A stretch of DNA of 29,152 nucleotides, from the IMG/VR virus record IMGVR_UViG_3300034120_001601, positions 1-29,152 of that record. One strand, given 5' to 3'. The DNA comes from a virus. Made by a program: the position numbers and the translations under genes. The notes beneath the pieces were generated by a model that did no database searches, had not been told where the DNA came from, and was given only the letters and a program-made list of their open reading frames with translations. Position 1 is the first letter of the stretch; each line of letters begins with the position of its first letter. Below are positions 17,431-25,196 of the stretch, piece by piece.

Positions 17431-18549
17431 TTAGCCAGTTACGGCGTTAGCCTTAGCCATTGCAGAAAGTTCTTCAATGTTAAGACCCATGCGGACGTAA
17501 ACTGTGTATTCTACGGTGTCTTTCTTTGGCTTGAACTCACGGTGAACCGTAACGTCTCTCTGGAAGCCCCAGATTCTGTTTTGGGGGAATGTGAGATCAA
17601 CGTAGTGATCTGGGTATAGTGGAACTTCCATCACGGGAATACCGTAAATAGAAGTTGTCATACCAGCGGGACCACCTACGCGAGGGGGAGTGCCACGAAG
17701 GATGCCAGAAGCGATATCCTCAGGAACACCACCTGAACCAATCTGACGAAGATCCGTAAGAAGGGTTTGAACGTTCTTTGTTGAAGCATAGAACTTCAAT
17801 TCGCCACGACGAGCCTTGTACTTACGACCAAGGCTGTTGTAGAGATTCTCAAAGAAGGCAATTGCAGAACCTGACTTCAGTTGACCTGCGGTGGTTGCTG
17901 CAGTGAAGAATGTGGATGCTGTGGTAACAGTTGCAGCAGTACCAAAGTGGGTACCACCAGCAGCACCGTCAGCGAGTTTGACGAAACCATCAATTGTGTA
18001 TGGGTAAGTCGTACCAGCGTAGGATGCAGTTCCCTGAGCAGCAAGACCATTGATGGCAATGTCTTCAAGATCGTTACCGAATTGACCAGCCATTAGGCGG
18101 ACAATGTGATCTTCAAGGGCGGAGCCTTCAATGTTATCCTCAAGTGCCTCAGTTGAGAGTTCGTAGTCCAAGCGGAACTTAGTAGTGACGATTTCAACCT
18201 TGGTGAATTGAGCACCACGGTTTGCATAGTCGATTGTGCCTGCGCCAGCATCAAAGATGTTCTCACTTGCTTGTGATGCCTTGCGGATCAAACGTGTACC
18301 GACCTGAATCTTATCGAATTCAGCGGTGTTTGAACGCATAACTTGTCTACGACCGTCATTGCCTAGGACCATCTGATCAAACACATAGTCTAGGAACTGA
18401 CGGGATTGTTCTGGAAGTAGCACGCCACCGTTCTGAGTTAGTGGGTTGCTGGTCAAGTTCTCCATATCACCGCTTGAAGCGAGATCTGAGATGATTGCAC
18501 CAGTACCAACGTTTACAGCGGCAGCGGCTTTATTGATAATGTCACTCAT
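17431..18549 (-). CDS. Major capsid protein, HK97 fold
   Basis: 372 residues, directly after the protease-scaffold gene. It has an N-terminal helical arm (residues about 1-45), a LLPEQSRQFLDYVFDQMV segment, the long-helix region (ELSTEALEDN...LEDIAING) and a C-terminal GIPVMEVPLYP followed by VHREFKPKKDTVEYTVYVRM. This is the usual layout of HK97-fold capsid proteins of actinobacterial siphophages. The gene uses more C- and G-ending codons than its neighbours and ends at a strong terminator, as expected for the most abundant virion protein. The ribosome site is GAGGTG about 11 bases before the ATG. Confidence 0.9.
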   Translation of the reverse strand: MSDIINKAAAAVNVGTGAIISDLASSGDMENLTSNPLTQNGGVLLPEQSRQFLDYVFDQMVLGNDGRRQVMRSNTAEFDKIQVGTRLIRKASQASENIFDAGAGTIDYANRGAQFTKVEIVTTKFRLDYELSTEALEDNIEGSALEDHIVRLMAGQFGNDLEDIAINGLAAQGTASYAGTTYPYTIDGFVKLADGAAGGTHFGTAATVTTASTFFTAATTAGQLKSGSAIAFFENLYNSLGRKYKARRGELKFYASTKNVQTLLTDLRQIGSGGVPEDIASGILRGTPPRVGGPAGMTTSIYGIPVMEVPLYPDHYVDLTFPQNRIWGFQRDVTVHREFKPKKDTVEYTVYVRMGLNIEELSAMAKANAVTG

Positions 18550-18581
18550 GCTTTTCTTTACACCTCTCTTTCTTATTTTAG

Positions 18582-19115
18582 TTAGTTAAATAATTCTGCG
18601 GAACTGAGGAAGCGTCCGCCCCATAATGATTTCTTCATTACGGGTTGCTCTGGGATACTGGATTCCAGTTCACCAGACTTCTTCATAGCCGTCTCTTCCT
18701 CTACAGACTCCACGCGGGTAGCGATTTCAGTCGCGGCGGAATTGAGATCGGATAAACTTTTTGTAACCTCTTCATACTTGGCTTGTAGTTGTCCAATTTT
18801 TTCATCGACTGCCTTAGCAAGTTCGACTACTGCACTGGAAATCTTGTCAAGTGACTCGGTATTTGTTTCAGTGGACTTGGTAATTGTCTCTTCTACGAAG
18901 GACTTAACCTCGCCAAGGGCCTTTTCCATATCGAAAACGTCAGAGGTGGTGTCCTCGGCAACTTCAGCCTCAACACCATCGGACTTAGCCATTGCAAGGG
19001 CTTCCGTAACTACGTCCTCTACAGTTTCTTCTACCTCAAACGTAACTTCTTCAGAAGCCTCGATTGCAGCCTCGGCGGTGTCAAGTTCTTCATGGCTTGT
19101 TGTATCTTCAGCCAT
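18582..19115 (-). CDS. Nested in-frame scaffold protein (internal start in protease gene)
   Basis: The in-frame Met571 of the protease polyprotein is preceded by AAGGAGGTG 7 bases from the ATG, the best ribosome site in this part of the window apart from the tail-tube gene. Translation from here would give a 177-residue acidic, coiled-coil protein ending in LWGGRFLSSAELFN. This is the same gene-within-gene arrangement as lambda C/Nu3, where free scaffold is made in excess over the protease fusion. It lacks the protease and zinc parts. That it is made as a separate protein is inferred from the ribosome site, not proven. Confidence 0.7.
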   Translation of the reverse strand: MAEDTTSHEELDTAEAAIEASEEVTFEVEETVEDVVTEALAMAKSDGVEAEVAEDTTSDVFDMEKALGEVKSFVEETITKSTETNTESLDKISSAVVELAKAVDEKIGQLQAKYEEVTKSLSDLNSAATEIATRVESVEEETAMKKSGELESSIPEQPVMKKSLWGGRFLSSAELFN

Positions 19116-20825
19116 TTCAACACCTCCTTCTCTTTTTTGTAAAGCCAAACTGTTTTCCTCTAGTTCGTCTGACTTTTCCGTTGTCAATGGGTGACCCTTT
19201 GGCAACAAATCTGTGTCATATGGTCTATTTTTGTATTTCCCTGTTCTTACCGCCTGCAAGAAAGCATTTACTCTTGCATACGCCCATTGTTCAGGTGAGT
19301 ACTCATTTGATTTATTCATCATGGGGTTGCTTTTAAATGCAGCAACCCCTCTTTCAAAAACTTGACGAATGGCATCAAATGTGACACTCTTAAAAGCAAC
19401 ATTACCATATTTTTCATTATGCTGAGAAATTAAGGAATTTAGATGATCTTCATCCTCTGCCGCAAGTGATTTAATAACTACTTTGCTGGCTAATTTAATT
19501 TTTGTTAAGTCTGAAATATTTTTTGTTATTAGTGTATCTGTCGGACGGAATCTATTGTCTGACTCATTGTTATACACTCTTACTGCCGCCACAGTATTTT
19601 CTAATACATCGACACGACCCTTTACTAATTTAGCATTTTCTGTAAAGGCAACATAGTCTCCAGAAACAATATCTCCTGCTTCTTTCTTATACTTAATCTT
19701 TTTCTTTTTAGATGGACGGGCAATGCCACTAGGAAGGCCCTGTTGAGCATTACGATTAGGAGTTACTTCATTAGTAACAGTTTCTTTTCTTACATCCTCA
19801 TCATCCATATCATCCTCTACATCATCTTCCATATCTTCATGATGCATTTTATCAAGGGAGGAGATTCTTCTAAGCGTACTCATTTTATGTCCGACGCGAG
19901 TATCTGATGCTGCCCAGCCTTCTGCACCTTTACGATAAACCCTAATAAGTACGGCTGCATCTCCTTCCTCTGCATTAATAGTAAAATCTGAATCGGGGAC
20001 ATTGATGGAGCCAGAACGGGCAATTCTCTCTACTTTACCTCTAGCCGTTCCACCACTTGAATTCCATGAAACAAAGTCCCCTACACTTAAAGATTCTGCT
20101 TTAATGAGAGCGTCAACAAGTTTGCCTATCTCTTGATTTTTATTAACGTCTGATGATTCTACCCAGCCAATTTCAATCATTTCTGAATTACATGCTGGGC
20201 ATTTGAATGAGTCTGATTTTTCAGTTAGCGCAATTTTATCTGCGCTGCACCAGAATACATTTTCAGTAGAAAATTCAGTAGCGATGCCTGAAGTGATAAC
20301 TTCATCACCAAGTTTTTGGATAGAAAGAATATTAGCAAATTGATTTGCGGGGGAATCGACTAGAGATAGTTCCATTAGTTCATATTCTTTTACGACTCTT
20401 ACCCCTGGATGTTCTTCACCGTCATCCATTTTTGTTTCGTAGTCTACAATCCTGCCACCAATTGAAAAACCTGTAAGCGTACCGTCTAGAACCATTTGCC
20501 AGATGTTTTCAGCACCTTTAGAAATATATGCATCAACAAAGATGCCGCTGTACATTTTTCCAGATTGCTTATCATAGAAGGTATTCTCTCTAAATGAAAC
20601 AATCTTTCCAGCAGGAATTGGTTGGTGCATTAAACGTACATTACCTCGGAAATTTTCAAATGCTTTACGAGAAGCCTCTGTTAATAAAACATCCCCCTGA
20701 CGATCTACATTATCTAATGTAGCAAATCCGCTAACAATTCGACGTTCTTCATCGACTTTAGCAATAGGCATTGTAAGACGAAGACTGTCTCCGTCTACAT
20801 CGAAATGCGCTTTATTAATAATCAT
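18582..20825 (-). CDS. Prohead protease fused to scaffold, with zinc and Tudor-like insertions
   Basis: 747 residues. Residues 1-170 are a prohead serine protease of the XkdF/S78 type: His67 in LMHQPIPAG, Ser121 in TGFSIGG, and the YELMELSLVDSPAN motif with an acidic residue. Next comes a Cys-rich knuckle (Cys193, CPAC at 209-212). Two small SH3/Tudor-like modules follow (VGDFVSWNSSGGTARGKVER at 248-267, and 383-440), separated by a very acidic linker (326-345). At 455-550 is a conserved EQWAYARVNAFLQAVRTGKY...DLLPKGHPL domain. Residues 571-747 are acidic and coiled-coil-like, consistent with a scaffold (delta-domain) function. The protease should cleave the scaffold during capsid maturation. 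There is no clear ribosome site; a -10 box lies 9 bases before the ATG. Confidence 0.85.
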   Translation of the reverse strand: MIINKAHFDVDGDSLRLTMPIAKVDEERRIVSGFATLDNVDRQGDVLLTEASRKAFENFRGNVRLMHQPIPAGKIVSFRENTFYDKQSGKMYSGIFVDAYISKGAENIWQMVLDGTLTGFSIGGRIVDYETKMDDGEEHPGVRVVKEYELMELSLVDSPANQFANILSIQKLGDEVITSGIATEFSTENVFWCSADKIALTEKSDSFKCPACNSEMIEIGWVESSDVNKNQEIGKLVDALIKAESLSVGDFVSWNSSGGTARGKVERIARSGSINVPDSDFTINAEEGDAAVLIRVYRKGAEGWAASDTRVGHKMSTLRRISSLDKMHHEDMEDDVEDDMDDEDVRKETVTNEVTPNRNAQQGLPSGIARPSKKKKIKYKKEAGDIVSGDYVAFTENAKLVKGRVDVLENTVAAVRVYNNESDNRFRPTDTLITKNISDLTKIKLASKVVIKSLAAEDEDHLNSLISQHNEKYGNVAFKSVTFDAIRQVFERGVAAFKSNPMMNKSNEYSPEQWAYARVNAFLQAVRTGKYKNRPYDTDLLPKGHPLTTEKSDELEENSLALQKREGGVEMAEDTTSHEELDTAEAAIEASEEVTFEVEETVEDVVTEALAMAKSDGVEAEVAEDTTSDVFDMEKALGEVKSFVEETITKSTETNTESLDKISSAVVELAKAVDEKIGQLQAKYEEVTKSLSDLNSAATEIATRVESVEEETAMKKSGELESSIPEQPVMKKSLWGGRFLSSAELFN
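19121..19129 (-). promoter_or_regulatory. Internal Shine-Dalgarno site for nested scaffold
   Basis: AAGGAGGTG (19129 to 19121) lies inside the protease gene, 7 bases between its GGAGG core and the in-frame ATG at 19115. Confidence 0.75.
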
Positions 20826-20834
20826 AACAATTAA

Positions 20835-20845
20835 ATTATATTATA
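20835..20845 (-). promoter_or_regulatory. Overlapping -10 boxes before the protease-scaffold gene
   Basis: Two overlapping TATAAT hexamers (20845-20840 and 20840-20835) lie in the 30-base gap after the portal gene. The nearer is 9 bases from the ATG, which would leave a leader of only about 3 bases. Confidence 0.5.
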
Positions 20846-20855
20846 TTCTATCTTA

Positions 20856-22457
20856 TTAATTCTGCTGTCTCCCATCGCCCTGTGTTGCTCTTGGAAGTTC
20901 AGCGGCGTCAGACTGGTTAGCCGACCGCTCTTGATCTCTTAATCTATTACCCGTTGCCTGTGCAGTTTGCTCCGCACGTTGCTGTGGGCCTAGAACAATT
21001 GGAGTATCGCCACTAGGAAGTGTTGACATTCCAAGACGTTCTCTTACTTCATTCGGAACAATTACTTGCATCCTCAAATATCGTTCATCAATTTTTGAGC
21101 GAGTTTCTTCATCTGTTAGGGTAAGTTCATTAAACTCAAATCTGAATGCGTCTGTTTTTTCTGCAATAATTTTGTTAATTTTCTTTTCTAGAGAATCCTG
21201 TGCTGGGCGGCAAACTTGCTCTTTAAATGTTCTATCTGCCTCTCTTGCTGCTGCAAGACCAATACCTTCTGCTGCCCCCACCTTAGATGCAGGCACGCGA
21301 TGAGCCATAAGAATTTCATCCTTATTCATCTTCTTATAGTTATTAAATGATGAATCCTGAATATTAGTTTCAATGGGCTCCATCTTCATTTCTACTTTAT
21401 TATCAGGGGTGTCTCCTGGGATAGGTATAACAGCAGTTCTATGGCTTTGACCCCTTAGACTACCCTGGAAAAATTCAAATAGTCTTTCTTCTGCCTGACG
21501 AGACATTTTTGCACCTTTAAGCCAGAAAATATAACGAGGAACTGCTTTATTTTCAAAATACTCAAGGTTGAATCTTGAGGCAAATTCATTGCCAGCCATA
21601 GCATTTTTGGCGGCTACAATGGCTGGAACTCCATAGTATGTGTTTGTTGGAGTGTAATTTTTAATATGAATAATTTCATTTGGTCGTGGATCAGTGGTAA
21701 TAGGATTTTTTTCCTCACCCTGGAAATTACGAAAATATACGGCTTTTCCACTCACAATCTGTACAAAGCCATCGCGTAGGCGGCGGACTCGCATTGTTGG
21801 AGCGGGTATATGTCCAATATAACCAATCTCCCCAGTTGTTTTTCTACCAACTTCAATGTATCCATTTCCTGTAGTTTCAGCGTCAATATACGCTTTCATT
21901 AGGGTCATCGTAAGAGTATCATCGTCATTTCTTGTTTCTAGCCAGTCAATAATTCTACTCTTTTGACGAGCAAGATTTCTTCTTACTCTTCCTAATTCTT
22001 CTGTATCAGAGATAGATTCTATCTTTTCCATAACGTTTAAAGTTGGAACTAAATCATATCCAAGGCCAACAATATTTGCTACCTTAGCATTAATTGCTGC
22101 ATAGTTTGGAGCAGAAAGTTCATAAATTTTTGCTAATGCATGTTGATTGTATAAAGGCTCCACAACATCAAACAGTCCATATCCGTACTTGTCTGGAATA
22201 ATTTGTTTAGAGGATGCCCCGTCACCAGCATACATGTTGTCTTCTGCTTCTACAATAACTCCGCCAGCAGTAACTAAACCTTTGCTCATTTTTCTACGAG
22301 CAGAACGTTTAAAGTTTTGTGATAATCCATTTAAGTTAAGGATACTTTCGGCATCCTGATTGAAGTCATCTTTTTCATTTGCATTAAATGAACTTGAACC
22401 TATGGCTTTATCTAAGCCAACACTATCAATCCAGAGATCTTTTTGCTCTTGCTGCAT
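20856..22457 (-). CDS. Portal protein
   Basis: 533 residues from the ATG at 22457, which is preceded by GGGAG; an upstream in-frame ATG at 22496 would add 13 residues. It overlaps the preceding gene by 32 bases. The sequence follows HK97/PBSX-type portal proteins: an N-terminal clip region, APNYAAINAKVANIVGLGYD, the wing segment TTGNGYIEVGRKTTGEIGYI, RPNEIIHIKNYTP, FNLEYFENKAVPRYIF, a stem with ILMAHRVPASKVG, and a Gln-rich C-terminal tail. It forms the dodecameric DNA channel at one capsid vertex. Gene order portal, protease, capsid is typical. Confidence 0.9.
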   Translation of the reverse strand: MQQEQKDLWIDSVGLDKAIGSSSFNANEKDDFNQDAESILNLNGLSQNFKRSARRKMSKGLVTAGGVIVEAEDNMYAGDGASSKQIIPDKYGYGLFDVVEPLYNQHALAKIYELSAPNYAAINAKVANIVGLGYDLVPTLNVMEKIESISDTEELGRVRRNLARQKSRIIDWLETRNDDDTLTMTLMKAYIDAETTGNGYIEVGRKTTGEIGYIGHIPAPTMRVRRLRDGFVQIVSGKAVYFRNFQGEEKNPITTDPRPNEIIHIKNYTPTNTYYGVPAIVAAKNAMAGNEFASRFNLEYFENKAVPRYIFWLKGAKMSRQAEERLFEFFQGSLRGQSHRTAVIPIPGDTPDNKVEMKMEPIETNIQDSSFNNYKKMNKDEILMAHRVPASKVGAAEGIGLAAAREADRTFKEQVCRPAQDSLEKKINKIIAEKTDAFRFEFNELTLTDEETRSKIDERYLRMQVIVPNEVRERLGMSTLPSGDTPIVLGPQQRAEQTAQATGNRLRDQERSANQSDAAELPRATQGDGRQQN

Positions 22458-22749
22458 CTCTCCACGCTCCCGTATCTCCATAAGATAGAAGGCCATTTTC
22501 CATTCTATACTTGTCTTCTTGGTATTCTTCTTCTGTTACCCGACCAATTCCAGGAATGAATACTGCTTGTCCTTCTGGCTGTCCATAATGAGCGGCGACT
22601 TTACGAATCTCCGCCATCTTTGTGATATCTCCTTTTTCAGAAGGAATATTAAGAACGTTATTATCATCATCCTTAAAAACTCCGCCTTCTGGCAGAAGCC
22701 ATACATATATACCGTAATTGCTCTTATCTCTTACTACTTGTAGTCCCAT
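22426..22749 (-). CDS. Small protein upstream of portal, unknown function
   Basis: 107 residues containing GIYVWLLPEGG, a VRKVAAHYGQPEG-like helix (EIRKVAAHYGQPEG) and a FIPGIGRVTEEEYQED segment, with a basic C-terminus (DAARAKRSLD). It directly precedes and overlaps the portal gene, so it is translated with it. Similar small proteins occur next to portal genes in actinobacterial phages, but no function is known to me. A TACTAT box 7 bases before the ATG suggests a leaderless start to the portal transcript. Confidence 0.75.
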   Translation of the reverse strand: MGLQVVRDKSNYGIYVWLLPEGGVFKDDDNNVLNIPSEKGDITKMAEIRKVAAHYGQPEGQAVFIPGIGRVTEEEYQEDKYRMENGLLSYGDTGAWRDAARAKRSLD

Positions 22750-22756
22750 GTAACAG

Positions 22757-22762
22757 ATAGTA
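22757..22762 (-). promoter_or_regulatory. Extended -10 box, leaderless start of the portal operon
   Basis: TGGTACTAT on the minus strand (TGn plus TACTAT at 22762-22757), then 7 bases, then the ATG at 22749. There is no ribosome site, fitting a leaderless transcript. Confidence 0.5.
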
Positions 22763-22779
22763 CCATACTGAGCGTTATT

Positions 22780-23616
22780 TTAGTTAAAAACGTTCATCAT
22801 ATAGTCAATTTTTTGCCTAGCATTAGTAAAAATAAACCCTTCACTAGTTTTTATTAGGAATGAATTTTTAAATTGATTGCCAGAAATAACTTTAATAAAG
22901 TCTCCAACAGAACTACTAATTGTAATAAGTTGAGATGATCCTGTTAACTGATAGATCTGATCATCTAATACTGAAAGAACTTTATCCCCTTCTGATAATT
23001 GAAAACCATCGACATATAAAAGGTCGGCAGATAGGACTGATGCAGAAACATAATTGATTAGGCTTAATTCAGAAAGCGCTGTGATATCGGTAAGATATCT
23101 TTTTTGATCTTTCAGGGGCTGATAGATGACATTAGAAGATGCTGATATGAAATTGTTTTCAGGATAGTCAATTATATTAATTGAGCAAGATGCAGTATCG
23201 GTTACTCTAATTACATTGCCACCCGCCCCTGTAAAAGAATAGTGTAGATACTCAGCGTCATCTGGGGATGTTGATGCTTCAAGCATATATAAGTTTTGTA
23301 TATTAAAATTAGAACTTGCTGTATCACCAAATCTAATTAAAAAGTCATTGCTATCTTTTGTATAAAGTTTATTATCAAAAGAGAATAAAAGGTGTGACCA
23401 CTTCTGGTTTGGGATAACAGATCCAGATACTCCATTAACATATACAGATGTAGAGGCAGTGCTGATTCTTACCGATCCGTTTAAATTATTGACACTTGCA
23501 GAAAATAATAAGTTTGAGGCAGCAGAAGAAGAAAAAATTCTAACTAAATTATAGTTTTTATTATCGCTATCATTAAGACGAATAAATGTGCCAAGTGAGC
23601 CTAGATACTTAATCAT
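22780..23616 (-). CDS. LamG/concanavalin-like structural protein
   Basis: 278 residues, beta-rich and Ser/Asn-rich. Residues about 15-125 show the LamG-like jelly-roll pattern: NLVRIFSSS, VYVNGV, then NQKWSHLLFSFDNKLY with the conserved Trp-His turn. A second region (160-278) has short strands (LLYVDGFQLSEGDKVLSV). There is no signal peptide or membrane segment. It is probably a virion decoration or tail-associated binding protein; target unknown. It has its own candidate leaderless promoter. Confidence 0.55.
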   Translation of the reverse strand: MIKYLGSLGTFIRLNDSDNKNYNLVRIFSSSAASNLLFSASVNNLNGSVRISTASTSVYVNGVSGSVIPNQKWSHLLFSFDNKLYTKDSNDFLIRFGDTASSNFNIQNLYMLEASTSPDDAEYLHYSFTGAGGNVIRVTDTASCSINIIDYPENNFISASSNVIYQPLKDQKRYLTDITALSELSLINYVSASVLSADLLYVDGFQLSEGDKVLSVLDDQIYQLTGSSQLITISSSVGDFIKVISGNQFKNSFLIKTSEGFIFTNARQKIDYMMNVFN

Positions 23617-23622
23617 AAAATT

Positions 23623-23628
23623 ATTATA
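23623..23628 (-). promoter_or_regulatory. -10 box, leaderless start of the LamG-like gene
   Basis: TATAAT (23628 to 23623), then AATTTT, then the ATG at 23616: a 6-base gap that places the expected start of transcription on the A of the ATG. No ribosome site is present. Confidence 0.55.
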
Positions 23629-23630
23629 TA

Positions 23631-24233
23631 CTAATGTCTTCCTGTCGCATGTGCAATAGAATTTATAATGGTTGGATGAATTCCTGGTGGTAAGTCATTC
23701 ATCCATGTAACAATAATATATTTTACCCCAGAAGTAACTGGCATAGCAGCATGTTTATAGATATAATTTGATGGAAATAAAACTATTGATGGTTCTTCAG
23801 GATTAATTGATAAATCAAACTGATCAAAGTGGGTCTCGCCGCCTTCATATTCTGTTGGGTTTAAATAAATAAGACCTGATAAAACTCTGTATAAATTCCA
23901 ATTTGCATCTACATGATAGTCGTACTTATTATACTCGCTATATCTAAGTAGAACTAGCGACTCGTCCTGAGTAATATTAATTTCATAATCTTCCATATAT
24001 TCTTTAACACACTCAATAAAGACTTCTTTTATTTTTGACGCTGCAATTGGCATTTCTGCTTCAAGTGCTATCTGCTCACTTGTTCTTACATCGCTAGAGT
24101 GCCCATTAGTACCAACAAGGCTTCTGTCCCAGGGTACACTATCATCACTTTCAAGCATATCGATTAAACTTCTGGCTAATTTTTTTGGAAATGGATATTG
24201 AACAACTCCTGGAGCCAGTATTTTTTTAGTCAT
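23631..24233 (-). CDS. 2-oxoglutarate/Fe(II) dioxygenase, prolyl hydroxylase-like
   Basis: 200 residues. The facial triad is intact: His107 and Asp109 (YHVDANWN) and His161 (YKHAAMPV), with Lys171 (SGVKY) in place to bind 2-oxoglutarate. The core strands RVLSGLIYLNPTEYEGGETHF and PSIVLFPSNYIYKH match the prolyl 4-hydroxylase-type branch found in phages. The reaction would be oxidation of a substrate side chain with 2-oxoglutarate, oxygen and Fe(II). The substrate is unknown. It follows the membrane protein gene, overlapping its stop, with AAGGG 7 bases before the ATG. A diverged relative lies at 27965-28621. Confidence 0.85.
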   Translation of the reverse strand: MTKKILAPGVVQYPFPKKLARSLIDMLESDDSVPWDRSLVGTNGHSSDVRTSEQIALEAEMPIAASKIKEVFIECVKEYMEDYEINITQDESLVLLRYSEYNKYDYHVDANWNLYRVLSGLIYLNPTEYEGGETHFDQFDLSINPEEPSIVLFPSNYIYKHAAMPVTSGVKYIIVTWMNDLPPGIHPTIINSIAHATGRH

Positions 24234-24234
24234 A

Positions 24235-24450
24235 TTAAACCCTTATTATAGATAATACTAACAATAATATTGATAGTAGTAGCATTACTACATGAACGAT
24301 AGATGTAGTTTTATTTTTATATGAAAAATATATCACAATGCCTGCTGAAATTACAAGTAAAGATGTAAATATTATAGATAGGTTAAAAAATATTAAAGTA
24401 ATTATATTAATTAAAAACAGGAAGATGTATAAGTTTACCCATTTAGTCAT
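24235..24450 (-). CDS. Small membrane protein, possible holin
   Basis: Start placed at the ATG at 24450, which overlaps the previous stop (ATGACTAA) and follows GGTGG. The longer frame from 24504 would overlap by 62 bases. It encodes 71 residues with about three hydrophobic spans (LYIFLFLINIITLIFFNLSI, SLLVISAGIVIYFSY, VVMLLLSILLLVLSII) and few charges outside KTT between them. Small multi-span proteins in phages are often holins or superinfection-related membrane proteins, but no endolysin gene is adjacent, so this is only a possibility. Confidence 0.6.
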   Translation of the reverse strand: MTKWVNLYIFLFLINIITLIFFNLSIIFTSLLVISAGIVIYFSYKNKTTSIVHVVMLLLSILLLVLSIIRV

Positions 24451-25027
24451 TAACCACCCATAACATTTTTTCTTCATCCCACTTAAATTCATCTGGTTCT
24501 GCATCTAATGGATATGGTACGGGAGAAGTATACTTTTCTTTAGCATAATCCCACAGCCAACCTCTATGTGGGGCTGGTTCAGCAGGTTCCCATGAAAGAG
24601 AGTCATCATTCCAAATATATTTATCTGGCTCAGACTCTACTAATTTTGTTGGGTATGGCATAGGTGCTACATATTCTTCTTTTTGATAGTCCCACTGCCA
24701 TGTTTCATATGGCTTGTCTGTAGTAATCATTTTATGTGTTCTAGTTGATCTATCTAGAATTTCAAGGACTGGCATATATTCATTTAATAAAATAAGGCTT
24801 TGAATATACTGTGCAATTTTTTCAATAGAAAGTGTTTGAGTCAGTTGCTTCTTATCAATTTTTTCTTTCATTATATCAAGCACTTTATTTTTTATTTCAT
24901 TGCAAACATCAATATCTAAAGATAGTTCTGCCACCAGAACATCAATATTATTCATATTAAATGGATAGACTAATCCATCTTCTGTTTCTAATAAAAATGA
25001 ATTATCAACTGTACATATTATTCTCAT
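24443..25027 (-). CDS. Phage protein with Trp/Tyr-rich C-terminal repeats, unknown function
   Basis: 194 residues. The N-terminal ~105 residues are alpha/beta with a helical stretch (KNKVLDIMKEKIDKKQ). From 108 there are two copies of a module with WxWDYxKExY(V/T)xPxPYP followed by an EPD(K/E)(Y/F)xWD segment (108-152 and 156-194). Similar WDxx...PYP repeats occur in uncharacterised phage proteins, but I know no function. The start is supported by AAGGTGG just before the ATG; it lies 1 base after the zinc-ribbon gene's stop. Confidence 0.7.
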   Translation of the reverse strand: MRIICTVDNSFLLETEDGLVYPFNMNNIDVLVAELSLDIDVCNEIKNKVLDIMKEKIDKKQLTQTLSIEKIAQYIQSLILLNEYMPVLEILDRSTRTHKMITTDKPYETWQWDYQKEEYVAPMPYPTKLVESEPDKYIWNDDSLSWEPAEPAPHRGWLWDYAKEKYTSPVPYPLDAEPDEFKWDEEKMLWVVND

Positions 25028-25028
25028 G

Positions 25029-25196
25029 TTACCACCTTCCTATAGGACATTTTGCATCTGCAAGCAATGTTTTCATAGACATTATACACCCACATTTATT
25101 GCATTGAGTTGTAATTTTATTAAAAAACTCACAATTTTTGCAAATATCAAGTCTGTTAGACCGTAATTCTTTAATATAATTAATTTTTTCTGACAT
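25029..25196 (-). CDS. Small zinc-ribbon protein (DUF6171-like)
   Basis: 55 residues, below common ORF length limits but clearly real: ATG overlaps the upstream stop as TAATG, AAGGTG lies 8 bases upstream, and the frame ends 1 base before the next ATG. Cysteines at 19, 22, 32, 35, 37 and 50 form two CxxC-type knuckles, followed by the C-terminal CPIGRW motif typical of DUF6171-like phage proteins. It is likely to bind one zinc ion. No function is known. Placed between a tail-type protein and an unknown gene in one operon. Confidence 0.8.
   Translation of the reverse strand: MSEKINYIKELRSNRLDICKNCEFFNKITTQCNKCGCIMSMKTLLADAKCPIGRW

Noticed and set aside
17881-18096. Cys/Ser-rich plus-strand frame inside the capsid gene
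   Set aside because: Antisense shadow of the major capsid gene; the Cys richness comes from GCA/ACA codons on the other strand.
22426-22496. Portal start at 22496
   Set aside because: The ATG at 22457 has GGGAG at a suitable distance and a shorter overlap, though the longer form cannot be fully excluded.
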